A DNA stretch of 39,118 nt from an uncultured Prevotellaceae bacterium (GCA_900316445.1 ONCZ01000025.1:1-39118), one strand, 5' to 3'; numbered from the stretch's first letter, positions 8,932 to 17,628 are shown. The notes: generated by a model not told the origin, from the letters alone. A program made the numbers and translations.

Positions 8932-9045
8932 GAGGGGTAAGGGGTGGTCTGATCAACCTCAGTATCAGCCGCACTATCTGCCTCAGACAAAGCGCTTGAT
9001 CAGACCCCCTCTGGCTCCCCCTACTCAGGGGGAGAAATAAATACC
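8916..9045 (+). repeat. Palindromic interspersed repeat, copy D
   Basis: This full copy has the left arm at 8916-8960, a variable centre of about 55 bases, and the right arm with the GAGAAATAAATACC tail ending at 9045. Its first palindrome provides the TAG stop of the aminotransferase, and its last base abuts the stop codon of the convergent GH43 gene at 9046. The repeat therefore forms the entire junction between two convergent genes. Confidence 0.9.
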
Positions 9046-11082
9046 TTAGTTGATCAGGAATATCTTCGTCAGTCCGTTGTAGGTGGCCTTGATGGTAGCG
9101 CGACCCTCTACAATGGGGCTGACCTCAAACTTCACTGATGGATTATTCGACGTAGCGATGATCTTCGAACTGTCCGTCAACTTGCCATAGACCTGATAGC
9201 GCGTCTGATCCGTGTATCCGTTGAGGTTCGTGAATCGGATAGGTGTCGATGGAATCACTAATTTCTGCCCGTCTGCCACAATCGTCACCTGTGGCACTTG
9301 AGGTGCATTCAGGCTCATACCTCTCTTAATGAATCCGATGCCGTGAAGGTCGAAGAGCCCCTCAGGACGCTGCGGACCACGAGGACCACCCCAGCGCGGA
9401 CGCTCCGGCTTCTGGATGTCAGCACCCTCAGCCACTAGGTAGATAGCATGCTTGCCCGTCAGGCCCTCGACGGCTGGCACATTCTTCTGATACAATTTAG
9501 CCGTGTGAGAGTCATCCGCTGCAATCTCGAAGACGGTAATCTCCTCACCCTTCCAAGGATCGTCGAGGCGCACATGGATCTTGAAAGCACCGTGTCTGCC
9601 TGGCGTCAGATTGAGATAAAGCCCCGTTCCATCGCCATTTTTCGTACCCTCGAAGGCCTTCAGACCCTTAGTGTCCTGAGCCAGTCCGCCAAAGCCGAAG
9701 TACTTGAAACCAACGATTCCACCGTTGGTAATGCCAGCAAGATCCATCGAGTTGTTCCAGATGTCGTGATTATCCTGCATCCACTCGTTGCTGTTCGTGC
9801 CGCCCGTCATAAAACAAGCGTAGCCGGCAGAGTAATATTGATAAGGTGGAAGTCCAAAGATCTGGAAACCCTCTGAGGTCACTTCGGCACCGGAATAGAC
9901 CATTCCATCGGCAGATTTGGCAGTCCATTCGTTGTCAGCAGTATAGGGGTCGTAGCCTGTAATCCTTACCATGCCCCCCTTAGCGACGGGCTTCTTATCC
10001 CACGTGATCTTCACAGGAGCAACCATAGGCTGACGGGCGAAGCCAAAGCCACGAGGGGGACGATGATAGAACACATACCATTGACCGTTAATCTCTTGCA
10101 AAGAGCCATGCGTGTTATGACCTGCGTTGGTGGTAATCAGCTGTGAGCCGTCTTCACCAAGCACCACACCGCGGGAGTCCACCAGCACACCACCAGAGCG
10201 CCAAGGGCCTAAGGGCGAATCGCCGAAGGCATAGCGAAGGGCGGAGTTCGTATTGCCCAGACCATATTCCTTTCCGCTGTAGCCAGAGAACACCATCACG
10301 TACTTATTGCCCACCTGACGGATACTGGAGGCCTCGAAGAAGTTGAAGTCGAGCGGATTCTGTCCCTGATAGAGCGCCTTATACTCTGAGCCCTCCTTGT
10401 CGAGCAGACGACCGTCGGCACTGCTGGCAGGGATGAAGGGATCGATGAGCTCAGTTCCAGGACGCTGGGAGTACATCGTGTTCTGATCCAACTCACAAGC
10501 CGTAGAGTGCTGGAAGCCATAGAAGACGTATGCACGGAAGCCCTTGTCGTAATCCTTGTCCTTCTTATCGGTGATATTCTCGATGAAAACGGAGGGATCG
10601 AAGTCGATAAGCGATCCTGGCACACACTGACGACCGTCTTCCGTGAGGTTGATAGGCGTGAAGGGACCATTGGGACGGTCGCTCTTGCAGACCATCGCCA
10701 CACGACGCCAGCCGCGGGAATGAGGATAGAGGTAATAGGTCTTTTTACCTGTGGCCTTGTCTTTCACCTCCACGAGGTCAGGCGCGAACATCGTGTCCCA
10801 CTGACCATCAACATACCAAGTGAAGATCGGACCTTCGTCGCGCCACTGGGTAAGATCTTCGACAGGGGCAGACCACATACGGATATCACTACCGCAATAG
10901 GCGGTATAGTTGGTATCGTGCGAACCGATGATGTAGGCACGCAGTTTACCGGGATTATCGGGATCCTCAAACACACGGGGCTCACCGTCAGGCACATGCT
11001 CCCACAACGGGAGATAAGGGTTCTGTGCGCTGGCACTCAACGCCGCACACACTAAAAACGAAAATACTAATAATCTTTTCAT
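9046..11082 (-). CDS. Secreted GH43 glycosidase with C-terminal accessory domains
   Basis: The 678-residue protein starts at MKRLLVFSFLV (11082); an ORF extension to 11112 is not needed, because a normal signal peptide ending SASAQ begins here. The N-terminal 350 residues are a GH43-type five-bladed propeller. Candidate catalytic residues are D40 (PRVFEDPD), D162 (LIDFDPSVF) and E250 (NFFEASSI), and HGSLQEINGQWYVFYHRP is a typical late-blade motif. A CBM6-like beta-sandwich follows (about 440-590, with GKHAIYLVAEG). A last small Ig-like module ends at residue 678. GH43 enzymes remove arabinose or xylose from plant polysaccharides. It is encoded 151 bases downstream of a carboxylesterase gene on the same strand, so the pair probably deacylates and trims hemicellulose together. 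Confidence 0.85.
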   Translation of the reverse strand: MKRLLVFSFLVCAALSASAQNPYLPLWEHVPDGEPRVFEDPDNPGKLRAYIIGSHDTNYTAYCGSDIRMWSAPVEDLTQWRDEGPIFTWYVDGQWDTMFAPDLVEVKDKATGKKTYYLYPHSRGWRRVAMVCKSDRPNGPFTPINLTEDGRQCVPGSLIDFDPSVFIENITDKKDKDYDKGFRAYVFYGFQHSTACELDQNTMYSQRPGTELIDPFIPASSADGRLLDKEGSEYKALYQGQNPLDFNFFEASSIRQVGNKYVMVFSGYSGKEYGLGNTNSALRYAFGDSPLGPWRSGGVLVDSRGVVLGEDGSQLITTNAGHNTHGSLQEINGQWYVFYHRPPRGFGFARQPMVAPVKITWDKKPVAKGGMVRITGYDPYTADNEWTAKSADGMVYSGAEVTSEGFQIFGLPPYQYYSAGYACFMTGGTNSNEWMQDNHDIWNNSMDLAGITNGGIVGFKYFGFGGLAQDTKGLKAFEGTKNGDGTGLYLNLTPGRHGAFKIHVRLDDPWKGEEITVFEIAADDSHTAKLYQKNVPAVEGLTGKHAIYLVAEGADIQKPERPRWGGPRGPQRPEGLFDLHGIGFIKRGMSLNAPQVPQVTIVADGQKLVIPSTPIRFTNLNGYTDQTRYQVYGKLTDSSKIIATSNNPSVKFEVSPIVEGRATIKATYNGLTKIFLIN

Positions 11083-11125
11083 ATAAATAAAAATATAAAC
11101 ATTTGGCCGCAAGCGGCTTATTACT

Positions 11126-11228
11126 GAAACGAATATGAATAATAAGAATAATTTAACCCACTAATAATAACGAATAATTATTATTTTAATTTGTGGACAG
11201 AATTATTCACATTATTCACATTCGTTTC
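11126..11228. repeat. Large imperfect inverted repeat between GH43 and esterase genes
   Basis: The arms at 11126-11151 and 11203-11228 match at 23 of 26 positions when one is reverse-complemented; the outer end is GAAACGAAT. They enclose an AT-rich loop of 51 bases with further AATAAT repeats. A separate GCCGC-AA-GCGGC hairpin lies at 11106-11117, between this repeat and the GH43 start. The structure could act as an attenuator or processing site between the two genes. Confidence 0.65.
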
Positions 11229-11233
11229 TTTTA

Positions 11234-12739
11234 TTAATTATTTGGTTCAGCGACGATAGGTTCGCCCATTTCGGAAGCCTCAGCGTCGTTGGCGTCGAGT
11301 TTGAAGAGCATGAATTGCGGATTCTCTGCCGTACAGGTTGTCCAGCCAAGGGACTTGCCATCCTCACCGTTGGGATCGCTGTACTTGGCGAAGTTCGTCC
11401 AGGCGGTGATCATCTTCTCGGAGAGATCCCAGTCGCCCTGTGTCCAGGGGCGCCAGCAATGCTCCAAACTCTTGAAGACATACCAGAGGTCGCTGGAATG
11501 GAAAGCCCCCTTCAGACGAGCAGTGACCTCAGGATGAGAGCCGTCATCGGGCAACGGACGGGCAAACTCGTAAGCCCAAACCTTGCCGCCCTGCTCCGAA
11601 CGCACCTTACAGAACTCTGCGATGCCGGCGCCCATCGAGCCCAGATCGTTCAGCGTATAGCCAATCATATAGGGCACATCTGCGATAGAACCCTCGCGGG
11701 CGGCCTCTTCAAAGCTCTTCAGCGACACATAGCCGTCGACGATCGGGCGCTCCATTACGTAGAGATTACTCTTGTTCACCATATTATAGATGTTGCACAT
11801 CGGGTAGAGAATCTCCGTCGAAGCCTTACGCAGCTTCTCCAAATCGGTCAGTCCTGCCCAGTCCATCACCTTCTTCGTCTCGGCCTCTGCCTCCTTCAGC
11901 GTGGGGTTGTAAGAGAAGAACTTATTCATCGGCGTAGCAGGCTTGGCAGCCTCACCCTCCTTCGGGGGAACATTCAGGCCACCGCCGCTCATGATAACAG
12001 CCTTGTGGAACAGACCACGGGCCAAGGGGCTTTCACAGATGGTACGAACACTACCGGCTCCGGCACTCTGACCGAAGATGGTCACATTATCGGGATCACC
12101 GCCGAACTGGGCGATGTTGGCCTTGATCCACTTCAGCGACTGGATCTGATCCAGGATACCGTAGTTGCCGGAAACGCCGTGAGGACTCTCAGCAGAGAGT
12201 TCGCCATAAGGCATGAAACCGAAGATGCCCAAACGGTAGTTGATGGTGACAAGCACCACATCCTTCGCAGCCCACTCCTTGCCGTCGAACTCAGGCTCCG
12301 TGCCCCAGCCCTCACGATAGCCGCCACCGTGAATCCACAGAGCCACAGGCAGTTTCTTGTCCGTCTGACCAGCTGCCTTCGTGTAGACATTCAGATAGAG
12401 ACAGTCCTCGCTGTAGGGTGCCTCGTCGCCATAGCCCCACTCCGTAGCATAGCCGCCAGGATAGTGAACAGCCTGATACCCAGGATGGCCGAATTTGGAA
12501 CAATCCTTCACGCCGTCCCAAGCCTTCACGGGCTGCGGCTCCTTCCAGCGCAGGTCGCCGATAGGTGCTGCGGCATAGGGGATGCCTTTGTAAGCAAACA
12601 CACCAGGAATCTCGGCTTCGACGCCGACAATCTGACCACCCTCAACGGAGAGTACAGGACACTGGGCACTCTTCTCATTCTGCGAGCAGCCCATCAACAA
12701 TGCCACGAATGGCAACAGTAACATGAGTTTCTTCATCAC
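11234..12739 (-). CDS. Lipoprotein type-B carboxylesterase
   Basis: The 501-residue protein carries a lipoprotein signal with lipobox LMGC (Cys18) and is probably anchored outside the cytoplasm. The carboxylesterase type-B fold is clear: KGIPYAAAPIGDLRWKEPQP near residue 51, EDCLYLNVYT at 111-120, oxyanion motif WIHGGGY at 135-141, and the nucleophile elbow GQSAGAGS with S225. The catalytic histidine is in GAFHSSDLWYVF. The position usually held by glutamate reads GYTLNDLGS, so aspartate may replace it. Esterases of this group beside GH43 genes usually remove acetyl or aromatic acyl groups from plant polysaccharide. The substrate here is an inference from the neighbour. Confidence 0.88.
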   Translation of the reverse strand: MMKKLMLLLPFVALLMGCSQNEKSAQCPVLSVEGGQIVGVEAEIPGVFAYKGIPYAAAPIGDLRWKEPQPVKAWDGVKDCSKFGHPGYQAVHYPGGYATEWGYGDEAPYSEDCLYLNVYTKAAGQTDKKLPVALWIHGGGYREGWGTEPEFDGKEWAAKDVVLVTINYRLGIFGFMPYGELSAESPHGVSGNYGILDQIQSLKWIKANIAQFGGDPDNVTIFGQSAGAGSVRTICESPLARGLFHKAVIMSGGGLNVPPKEGEAAKPATPMNKFFSYNPTLKEAEAETKKVMDWAGLTDLEKLRKASTEILYPMCNIYNMVNKSNLYVMERPIVDGYVSLKSFEEAAREGSIADVPYMIGYTLNDLGSMGAGIAEFCKVRSEQGGKVWAYEFARPLPDDGSHPEVTARLKGAFHSSDLWYVFKSLEHCWRPWTQGDWDLSEKMITAWTNFAKYSDPNGEDGKSLGWTTCTAENPQFMLFKLDANDAEASEMGEPIVAEPNN

Positions 12740-12772
12740 TTGATAGTTTTTGGTTTATAATGCTTTCTTGCG

Positions 12773-12780
12773 CAAAGATA
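12773..12780 (-). promoter_or_regulatory. -7 box for the esterase/GH43 transcript
   Basis: The minus strand reads TATCTTTG, an exact TAnnTTTG match, 34 bases before the esterase ATG. No good TTG is seen 20 bases further upstream. Confidence 0.5.
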
Positions 12781-12884
12781 GGCATTTATTCTGAATTTGC
12801 CTACCACTCTGTCCATTTTTCTTCGCGTACATTATTATTTATAAAGAATCAGTTACATATCGAAAACTTTATACCCACCCCTAT

Positions 12885-12911
12885 CCCATTTTCCCATTAT
12901 CCCATTATCTC
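12885..12911. repeat. Left inverted repeat of the DUF3987 cassette
   Basis: It consists of 8-base units CCCATTTT, CCCATTAT and CCCATTAT followed by CTC, and overlaps the last two bases of the DUF3987 stop codon. The exact reverse complement is at 17602-17628. Similarity continues weakly outward on both sides (ACCCACCCC against CTACCCG). Confidence 0.85.
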
Positions 12912-15423
12912 AACTCAGATTGGCTACCAGTTTCTCATACTCTCCTCGCTTGGTGCGCCTGATGGCCTTTTCCTGCAGGAGATTGGCCAGCTGCTTGCCG
13001 CCAGCATTGTTGTTGTCGAGATGAAAGACCTCAGTAAACTGGTCTATGGTGAATTTCTCCGGCAACAGCTTGAAACACTGGGCAAATCGGGTGTTGTGAT
13101 GAGTGGTGTTGGCCATCGTCTCACGTGCCTGATTGTCGTAGTAGTTATAGGCCAGAGCGCCGAAGAAGTGGTGCTGACAACGATACTGGATATCCATCAC
13201 CAGGCGACAGAAACGCTCATCGATGTCGTCAGGCTGGTACGTGCCCGTCTGCTCGCGCTCATCCCAGTGGCGCATGTCGATGAACGGGGCGGTGATGTTG
13301 ATGCCGTAGTAGCCCACACGCTGGATAAGCATACGGTCGGCCTTGTCCTCATTGTTGAACTTGGCAATCGCCATCCTCTGCTCATACCACTCCCTGCAAC
13401 ATGCCATCAGCTTGCCGATGGGCAGTTCACCAAAGCGCTTATCGAGTTTCACAGCCCATTCGCTGAGGGTGATCTCAGATTGGGTATCGCCTTCGCTGTC
13501 ATCATCGAAGTCCATCACGTCGAAGCTGGGTTCCGGCATCGGGATTGCTCCCAGACGGGTAGAGAGACCTGTGCCGAAATTGCGGGCGTTCACCTTCTCA
13601 TTCAGGGCATCGGGCGTGCCTGTGTACACATAGTTCCAATAGACGTTGAACGCGCCGTTGTAGGAATCGACATTGGCATAGTTCTGGCCGTCTTCCTCGT
13701 TGTGGAAGGCTTTCAGCTCCATCGCCTCCTTGTTGATCCAGTTACCGCCCTTCTGATTCTTCGTCGAGTTGGTCAGCTCTGAGTCGAAGGTCACCATGTG
13801 AAGGTTCATCTGACGGCCATCCACTTCCTCAACGGCATTGTTCATACTCTCGATGAACACACCGTTGGCCGTACGGGCAGGCATGTAGCGGTTGATGCCG
13901 ACAAACTTCTTCAGCGGATCCTGCTCCTGAGCCTTCGACGAGGTGCCTCGTTCCTTGCTCTCACGCTTATAGCGGTTGATGGCATCTGAAGCCTCCTTCG
14001 ACTGCTGCTTGATGGGAGCGAGGATGAGTCTGTCGAGATCGACGGCAAACGACTTTCCGCTGGCAGGGTCGCCAATGATGTAGATGCTGTAGTTCAGACG
14101 ACGCTCCTTCTTGGGGCAGTACCAATAATGATAGGTACAGCGTGTCATGAGTGTGCCGAAGAAGGCAGCTCCGACGAAGAGGGCAGAGGGCCAAACCTCA
14201 CGCGGCAGACCGTGACAGATTTCGCGCAGACAGGGGTAGTAAGGCATCAAACTCTCGATTTCATCGGCCCATTCTGCCAATGGAACCGTTGAGAGAGACT
14301 CCTTGGAACCTGGCTCGGCAGCCTTCACGCCAGCCAGTTGGAGGGCTTTCTTCATCTCCTTGGAGGGATTGATGTAGGTGGAATTGTCGGCAATGTAGTT
14401 CATCGCACGCTCCACCTCCTGCAGACCTCGCTCCTCAATGAGCTGACGGACGAAGGGCAGACCCTTCATAATGCTGATCAGCAGCTGGGGATCGTTGTCG
14501 CAGATCACGCTGAGCATATTGCCCATCTGCATCATCGTCTTGTGACGGTCGCCCTTCTCAGGCTCGCCCAACGTCTTCAGCAGCTCGTCGGCAATCTTGG
14601 AGTAGGCCACACCGTGGTACTGGGCTGAAGTTTCAGCCGAGGGCTCAACAGATGCAGATTTGCATTCGTCGCTGAACTCGGATTTCGTCTCGTCATTGAG
14701 TCCAGATTTGGCCTCAGCCTCAGCCTTTGCGCCTTTTCTCAGACTCTTCTCATAGTCCTTCCATTTCTTCTGCGTAGGACTCGTCTTGGCAGGCTTGTTG
14801 CGATAAAGTCCGCCAAAGGCCTCATCGTAGGCAGGATCTGAATAGGTGAAGAGTCGCTCATCAAGCCACTTCACATCGTCGGCCTTGGGGATGAACGAGG
14901 CACGGGCTGCATCCTTGCAGCTGCGATCGATGGTGACTCCCAGCAGCTGAGCCATCTCATACTGGTTGTCGATCAGGTTGCCCCATTCCTTGCGGGCGAT
15001 GAACACCACCTTGAAGCCCTCGCCGGAAGGAGTGATGTAGATCATCAGGATGCCCAGATTCTTGAAGTCCTCACGCCCCAGAATGCCGTCAATGACGGTC
15101 TGAGGATTGTCCACGTGGTCGACATCGATCATCACCAGGCCCGTCAGGTGGGCATGATGGTTCTCGCGCCACATGGCCTCCACACCTTTCTTATTCACAG
15201 AGGTGTCGAAGCATGCCTGGAAGCAGCAGACGGGCAGGCGGCGCTTCTTCTTGTCGTCCTTCGTCTGGCGATAGGCGTTGATTAGTTCACTGGTGCTTGC
15301 GCACTTTGTCATGCTGCCCAACCACTCGGCAGTCAGGTTCGTCATCGGGCTGTAGAGGCCGTTTGAACAGGTTGCTAGAAAAGTAATGTTACCCATATAA
15401 TAAAAGTTTGTCGTTTCGGGCAT
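12910..15423 (-). CDS. VirE_N/BT4734-like and DUF3987 primase-helicase-like protein
   Basis: The 837-residue protein has two parts. Residues of about 20-200 match the VirE_N/BT4734-like domain, with MIDVDHVD and TPSGEGFKVVF recalling the acidic and serine/glycine motifs of archaeo-eukaryotic primases. Residues of roughly 365-800 are DUF3987, an ATPase with a Walker A motif GDPASGKS near residue 452 and a possible Walker B in MVTFDSEL. Proteins of this build are frequent in Bacteroidetes mobile elements and probably act in DNA replication. Two starts are possible: ATG at 15423, or ATG at 15396 (MGNITFLATCSNG), which fits the domain better. It is the last gene of the cassette, and its stop codon overlaps the left inverted repeat. 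A promoter and box array lie just upstream. Confidence 0.85.
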   Translation of the reverse strand: MPETTNFYYMGNITFLATCSNGLYSPMTNLTAEWLGSMTKCASTSELINAYRQTKDDKKKRRLPVCCFQACFDTSVNKKGVEAMWRENHHAHLTGLVMIDVDHVDNPQTVIDGILGREDFKNLGILMIYITPSGEGFKVVFIARKEWGNLIDNQYEMAQLLGVTIDRSCKDAARASFIPKADDVKWLDERLFTYSDPAYDEAFGGLYRNKPAKTSPTQKKWKDYEKSLRKGAKAEAEAKSGLNDETKSEFSDECKSASVEPSAETSAQYHGVAYSKIADELLKTLGEPEKGDRHKTMMQMGNMLSVICDNDPQLLISIMKGLPFVRQLIEERGLQEVERAMNYIADNSTYINPSKEMKKALQLAGVKAAEPGSKESLSTVPLAEWADEIESLMPYYPCLREICHGLPREVWPSALFVGAAFFGTLMTRCTYHYWYCPKKERRLNYSIYIIGDPASGKSFAVDLDRLILAPIKQQSKEASDAINRYKRESKERGTSSKAQEQDPLKKFVGINRYMPARTANGVFIESMNNAVEEVDGRQMNLHMVTFDSELTNSTKNQKGGNWINKEAMELKAFHNEEDGQNYANVDSYNGAFNVYWNYVYTGTPDALNEKVNARNFGTGLSTRLGAIPMPEPSFDVMDFDDDSEGDTQSEITLSEWAVKLDKRFGELPIGKLMACCREWYEQRMAIAKFNNEDKADRMLIQRVGYYGINITAPFIDMRHWDEREQTGTYQPDDIDERFCRLVMDIQYRCQHHFFGALAYNYYDNQARETMANTTHHNTRFAQCFKLLPEKFTIDQFTEVFHLDNNNAGGKQLANLLQEKAIRRTKRGEYEKLVANLS

Positions 15424-15479
15424 ACACGGTTAGGCCGCTGGCCAGGTGTGTTGGAGGAGTTTCCTCCGCGCCCTTACGA

Positions 15480-15509
15480 CAAAATTACTACGTATAGGAA
15501 AGTATGCAA
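15480..15509 (-). promoter_or_regulatory. Promoter for the DUF3987 gene
   Basis: On the minus strand TTTG (-33, TTG at 15509-15507) is followed after 19 bases by TAATTTTG (-7, 15487-15480), a good Bacteroidetes promoter. The repeated TTCTAAGAC boxes begin 5 bases upstream of the -33 element, a placement suited to regulation. The leader is about 50-80 bases depending on the start used. Confidence 0.65.
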
Positions 15510-15513
15510 AATG

Positions 15514-15627
15514 GTCTTAGAATAGCGATGAAATGGGCGCTTTTTCTAAGACTTTGGGCTATATCGTGTACAGATTCTAAGACTTTGGTCTAAGATTTCT
15601 CAGACTCCGAAGCGGCAGCTCTAAGAC
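15514..15627. repeat. Array of TTCTAAGAC boxes
   Basis: The 9-base word TTCTAAGAC occurs at 15544-15552 and 15575-15583, each extended to TTCTAAGACTTTGG. It is inverted at 15514-15522 (GTCTTAGAA). Degenerate copies lie at 15588-15595 and 15619-15627. The first three are spaced 30 and 31 bases apart, about three helical turns. The array covers the end of the 309-residue gene and the region upstream of the DUF3987 promoter, so it could be a set of operators or iterons. Confidence 0.65.
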
Positions 15628-16519
15628 TCTGCCTGAGATTATTCAGCAGGGCGAGTGCTTTTTTGTCCACTCCATGCAGATGCCACTGGCTGATAGGGTA
15701 TTTCAGATACTCGCCTGACTGCTTGGCACTGGCGATGGTGTTCTGCGGACAGCCGTAGTCGAGCGGCACCTTCAGGTCTTTCAACACGTCCTGCATGAAT
15801 CGCTCAAACTCTGAGGCATTGTCTTCAAAGCCGCAGTCCTCCTTGCAGACAGAGAAGACGACACCCATCGACGTATTGGCCCAGAAGTATGCACGGCACT
15901 CGTCAATGGCCTTCAAAAGCAGCTGTTTCAGTTCTTCGCGTGACATCGATTCACCTTCTGTATCTATCGCGTGCGCGTACCTTTTATAATACATATAGTT
16001 CAGCTTCAGCCCGTAGCACTGCTCGCGGTTGTTCAGGATGTCCGTGATGATCGATATGCGGTCCACCAGCCTCAGAAAGCGGCGAAGAGCCTTCAGATCG
16101 TCCTCACTGGCATAGTTGCGCCTGTGGGCGAAGGCACGCCAGGAATCAGGGAACACGGCGTTCACCTTGTCCCACTCGCGGGAAAGGTTCTCCTTGGCGT
16201 ACGCCTCTATCAGCTGTTCGCGCTCCTTGGCGAGGCCTATCACCACGTCTTCGTCTTCATAGGGATTCTGACACTCGTCGATAATATCGCCCAAGCTCGA
16301 CTTATACGCCATGAAGTACTCCACGATGAACTGCATGTCCTTGTCATCATGCAGACGGTTTGTAAACAGGGTATAGCCGCTCTTGTCGTTCACGCTCCTG
16401 CGCAGTTCTTTGAACATCGCCTGCCGCATCCAGCTGTAGTCAAAGTTGGTGTCTGCCTGACTCAGCAGCGTGTCCAGACGCCGCTGGGCCATGTTTGAGA
16501 AACGGTTGTCGAAATCCAT
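15590..16519 (-). CDS. Cassette protein of unknown function (309 aa)
   Basis: I do not recognise this protein. It has no signal peptide or membrane segment and is largely helical and charged, with regularly spaced Leu and Arg. Notable local stretches are HRRNYASEDDLKALRRFLRL and the Cys-containing CKEDCGFEDNASEFERFMQD. The C-terminal part (YPISQWHLHGVDKKALALLN) is compact and could be a small DNA- or protein-binding domain. Its ATG lies one base from the stop of the 332-residue gene, so translation is probably coupled. Its own 3' end holds two degenerate TTCTAAGAC boxes. Its place beside a DUF3987 protein suggests a role in the same replication or maintenance function. Confidence 0.7.
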   Translation of the reverse strand: MDFDNRFSNMAQRRLDTLLSQADTNFDYSWMRQAMFKELRRSVNDKSGYTLFTNRLHDDKDMQFIVEYFMAYKSSLGDIIDECQNPYEDEDVVIGLAKEREQLIEAYAKENLSREWDKVNAVFPDSWRAFAHRRNYASEDDLKALRRFLRLVDRISIITDILNNREQCYGLKLNYMYYKRYAHAIDTEGESMSREELKQLLLKAIDECRAYFWANTSMGVVFSVCKEDCGFEDNASEFERFMQDVLKDLKVPLDYGCPQNTIASAKQSGEYLKYPISQWHLHGVDKKALALLNNLRQSLRAAASESEKS

Positions 16520-16520
16520 A

Positions 16521-17519
16521 TCAGCCTCTCTCCTCCTTTGTGCCGTAATACTTGTCGTAGATCCACGAATCGAGGTAGCCTGGTGTCAGATCTCTCACAT
16601 CCGAAGGATTGTAGTGCATATCGTACTTGGCATAGATCTCGCCTATCCGCTTGTGCATCCTGACGGCATACTCACGTTCGCCCTTCTCACTCTTCACGTA
16701 GGGCCTGTCTGGCAGCAGCTCCTCGGCAGCCTGACAGATGTCTCGCACACGTGGGAAATCCTCTTCAAAGTATTCGTGTGGTGCAAAGCCGTAGAGGGCA
16801 TCCAACACGCGGATCTCATCGTCGTTGAGACCTGCATCCTGACCCTTCTCGTAGTGCTCCTCTATCTGTCGCATACCGTCGAGGGCCTTCGTGATGAACG
16901 TCTCGCACTCATCAATTTTCTGCCAGTCTGGACGGTCATACCAGCACTCCATCGCATAGAAATCCTGCACAGCCTGATTGGTCTGAATGGCGTAGTTCGT
17001 CTCAGTGTCAAGCACCAGATAGCACACCATCGCAGCCACTCGGCGATAAGGCGTCTGGCGGATCCAGTCGATAAGCGGCTCGTTGATGTAGTAGAAGCTC
17101 TCTTCGATGGGGAGATTCTTCTTAGCCAGCCTTTTCCGCAACATATCGAGTGGGAAGTAGGTGTGGACAAAGAGGGCATGCGACAATGTAGCCAGCTTGG
17201 TGATCCACGAAGCTAAGGCATACTCGTCGTCAGTCAGATCCGGCATATCCTCATGGGCCTTCAGCGTCTCCTCATCAGCCAGCCAGGGATGAGGGTCGAA
17301 CATCAGGATGAGTTCCTTGTCGGCCGTCCAGAAACGGTCACTCAGCCAAGCGATGCTGAGACCATTGGCCGTCATTGCCAGCAGCCGCTCCTCTTGCTCA
17401 AGCGTGAATGTGGTCAGCTCTTCGGCGGTCATGCGTGGCACCCGGCTCAGATCTGTATCCTTGAAGAGATTGCGGACGATCACATCCAGCAGCTCTTTGG
17501 GCGTTATTGTCTTCTTCAT
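16521..17519 (-). CDS. Cassette protein of unknown function (332 aa)
   Basis: I do not recognise this protein. It is acidic, helix-rich and without signal peptide or membrane spans. It begins MKKTITPKELLDVIVRNLF and contains tryptophan-rich stretches (SIAWLSDRFWTADKELIL, PHPWLADEETL, PLIDWIRQTPYRRVAAMVCY). It is the first gene of the three-gene cassette: a -7 box lies at 17548-17555 on the minus strand, about 28 bases before the ATG, inside the right inverted repeat. The stop codon is one base from the next start. No catalytic motif is visible, so a regulatory, structural or DNA-processing role cannot be separated. Confidence 0.7.
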   Translation of the reverse strand: MKKTITPKELLDVIVRNLFKDTDLSRVPRMTAEELTTFTLEQEERLLAMTANGLSIAWLSDRFWTADKELILMFDPHPWLADEETLKAHEDMPDLTDDEYALASWITKLATLSHALFVHTYFPLDMLRKRLAKKNLPIEESFYYINEPLIDWIRQTPYRRVAAMVCYLVLDTETNYAIQTNQAVQDFYAMECWYDRPDWQKIDECETFITKALDGMRQIEEHYEKGQDAGLNDDEIRVLDALYGFAPHEYFEEDFPRVRDICQAAEELLPDRPYVKSEKGEREYAVRMHKRIGEIYAKYDMHYNPSDVRDLTPGYLDSWIYDKYYGTKEERG

Positions 17520-17547
17520 TATCGTTGCTATGTTTTGATTCTGACTG

Positions 17548-17555
17548 CAAAGGTA
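17548..17555 (-). promoter_or_regulatory. -7 box for the cassette's first gene
   Basis: The minus strand reads TACCTTTG, an exact TAnnTTTG match 29 bases before the ATG. A TTG lies 22 bases further upstream (17578-17580), slightly long for the usual spacing. The promoter lies within the inverted-repeat boundary, so the cassette carries its own start signal. Confidence 0.6.
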
Positions 17556-17601
17556 GCAAAAATATCTCAGAATCGCTCAACTTTCCAATGAAATTAAAAA
17601 G

Positions 17602-17628
17602 GAGATAATGGGATAATGGGAAAATGGG
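17602..17628. repeat. Right inverted repeat of the DUF3987 cassette
   Basis: This is the exact reverse complement of 12885-12911, made of ATAATGGG, ATAATGGG and AAAATGGG units after GAG. Confidence 0.85.

Larger units (their letters stand above)
12885..17628. mobile_element. Putative 4.7 kb cassette bounded by 27-base inverted repeats
   Basis: Perfect 27-base inverted repeats at 12885-12911 and 17602-17628 bracket exactly three minus-strand genes: a VirE_N-DUF3987 protein and two unknown proteins. The cassette contains its own promoters and a cluster of repeated boxes, and lies beside a tRNA-Arg gene, a common integration site. No transposase, integrase or relaxase is seen inside, so mobility is an inference. 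It could instead be a non-autonomous element or a chromosomal module whose flanks carry an abundant intergenic repeat. Confidence 0.4.

Noticed and set aside
11315-12721. Long plus-strand open frame of 468 codons
   Set aside because: It is antisense to the carboxylesterase gene, has no family resemblance or promoter, and arises from the codon bias of the real gene.
12760-13782. Plus-strand open frame of 340 codons
   Set aside because: It lies antisense to the DUF3987 gene, whose motifs are clear, and its translated protein has no recognisable motif.
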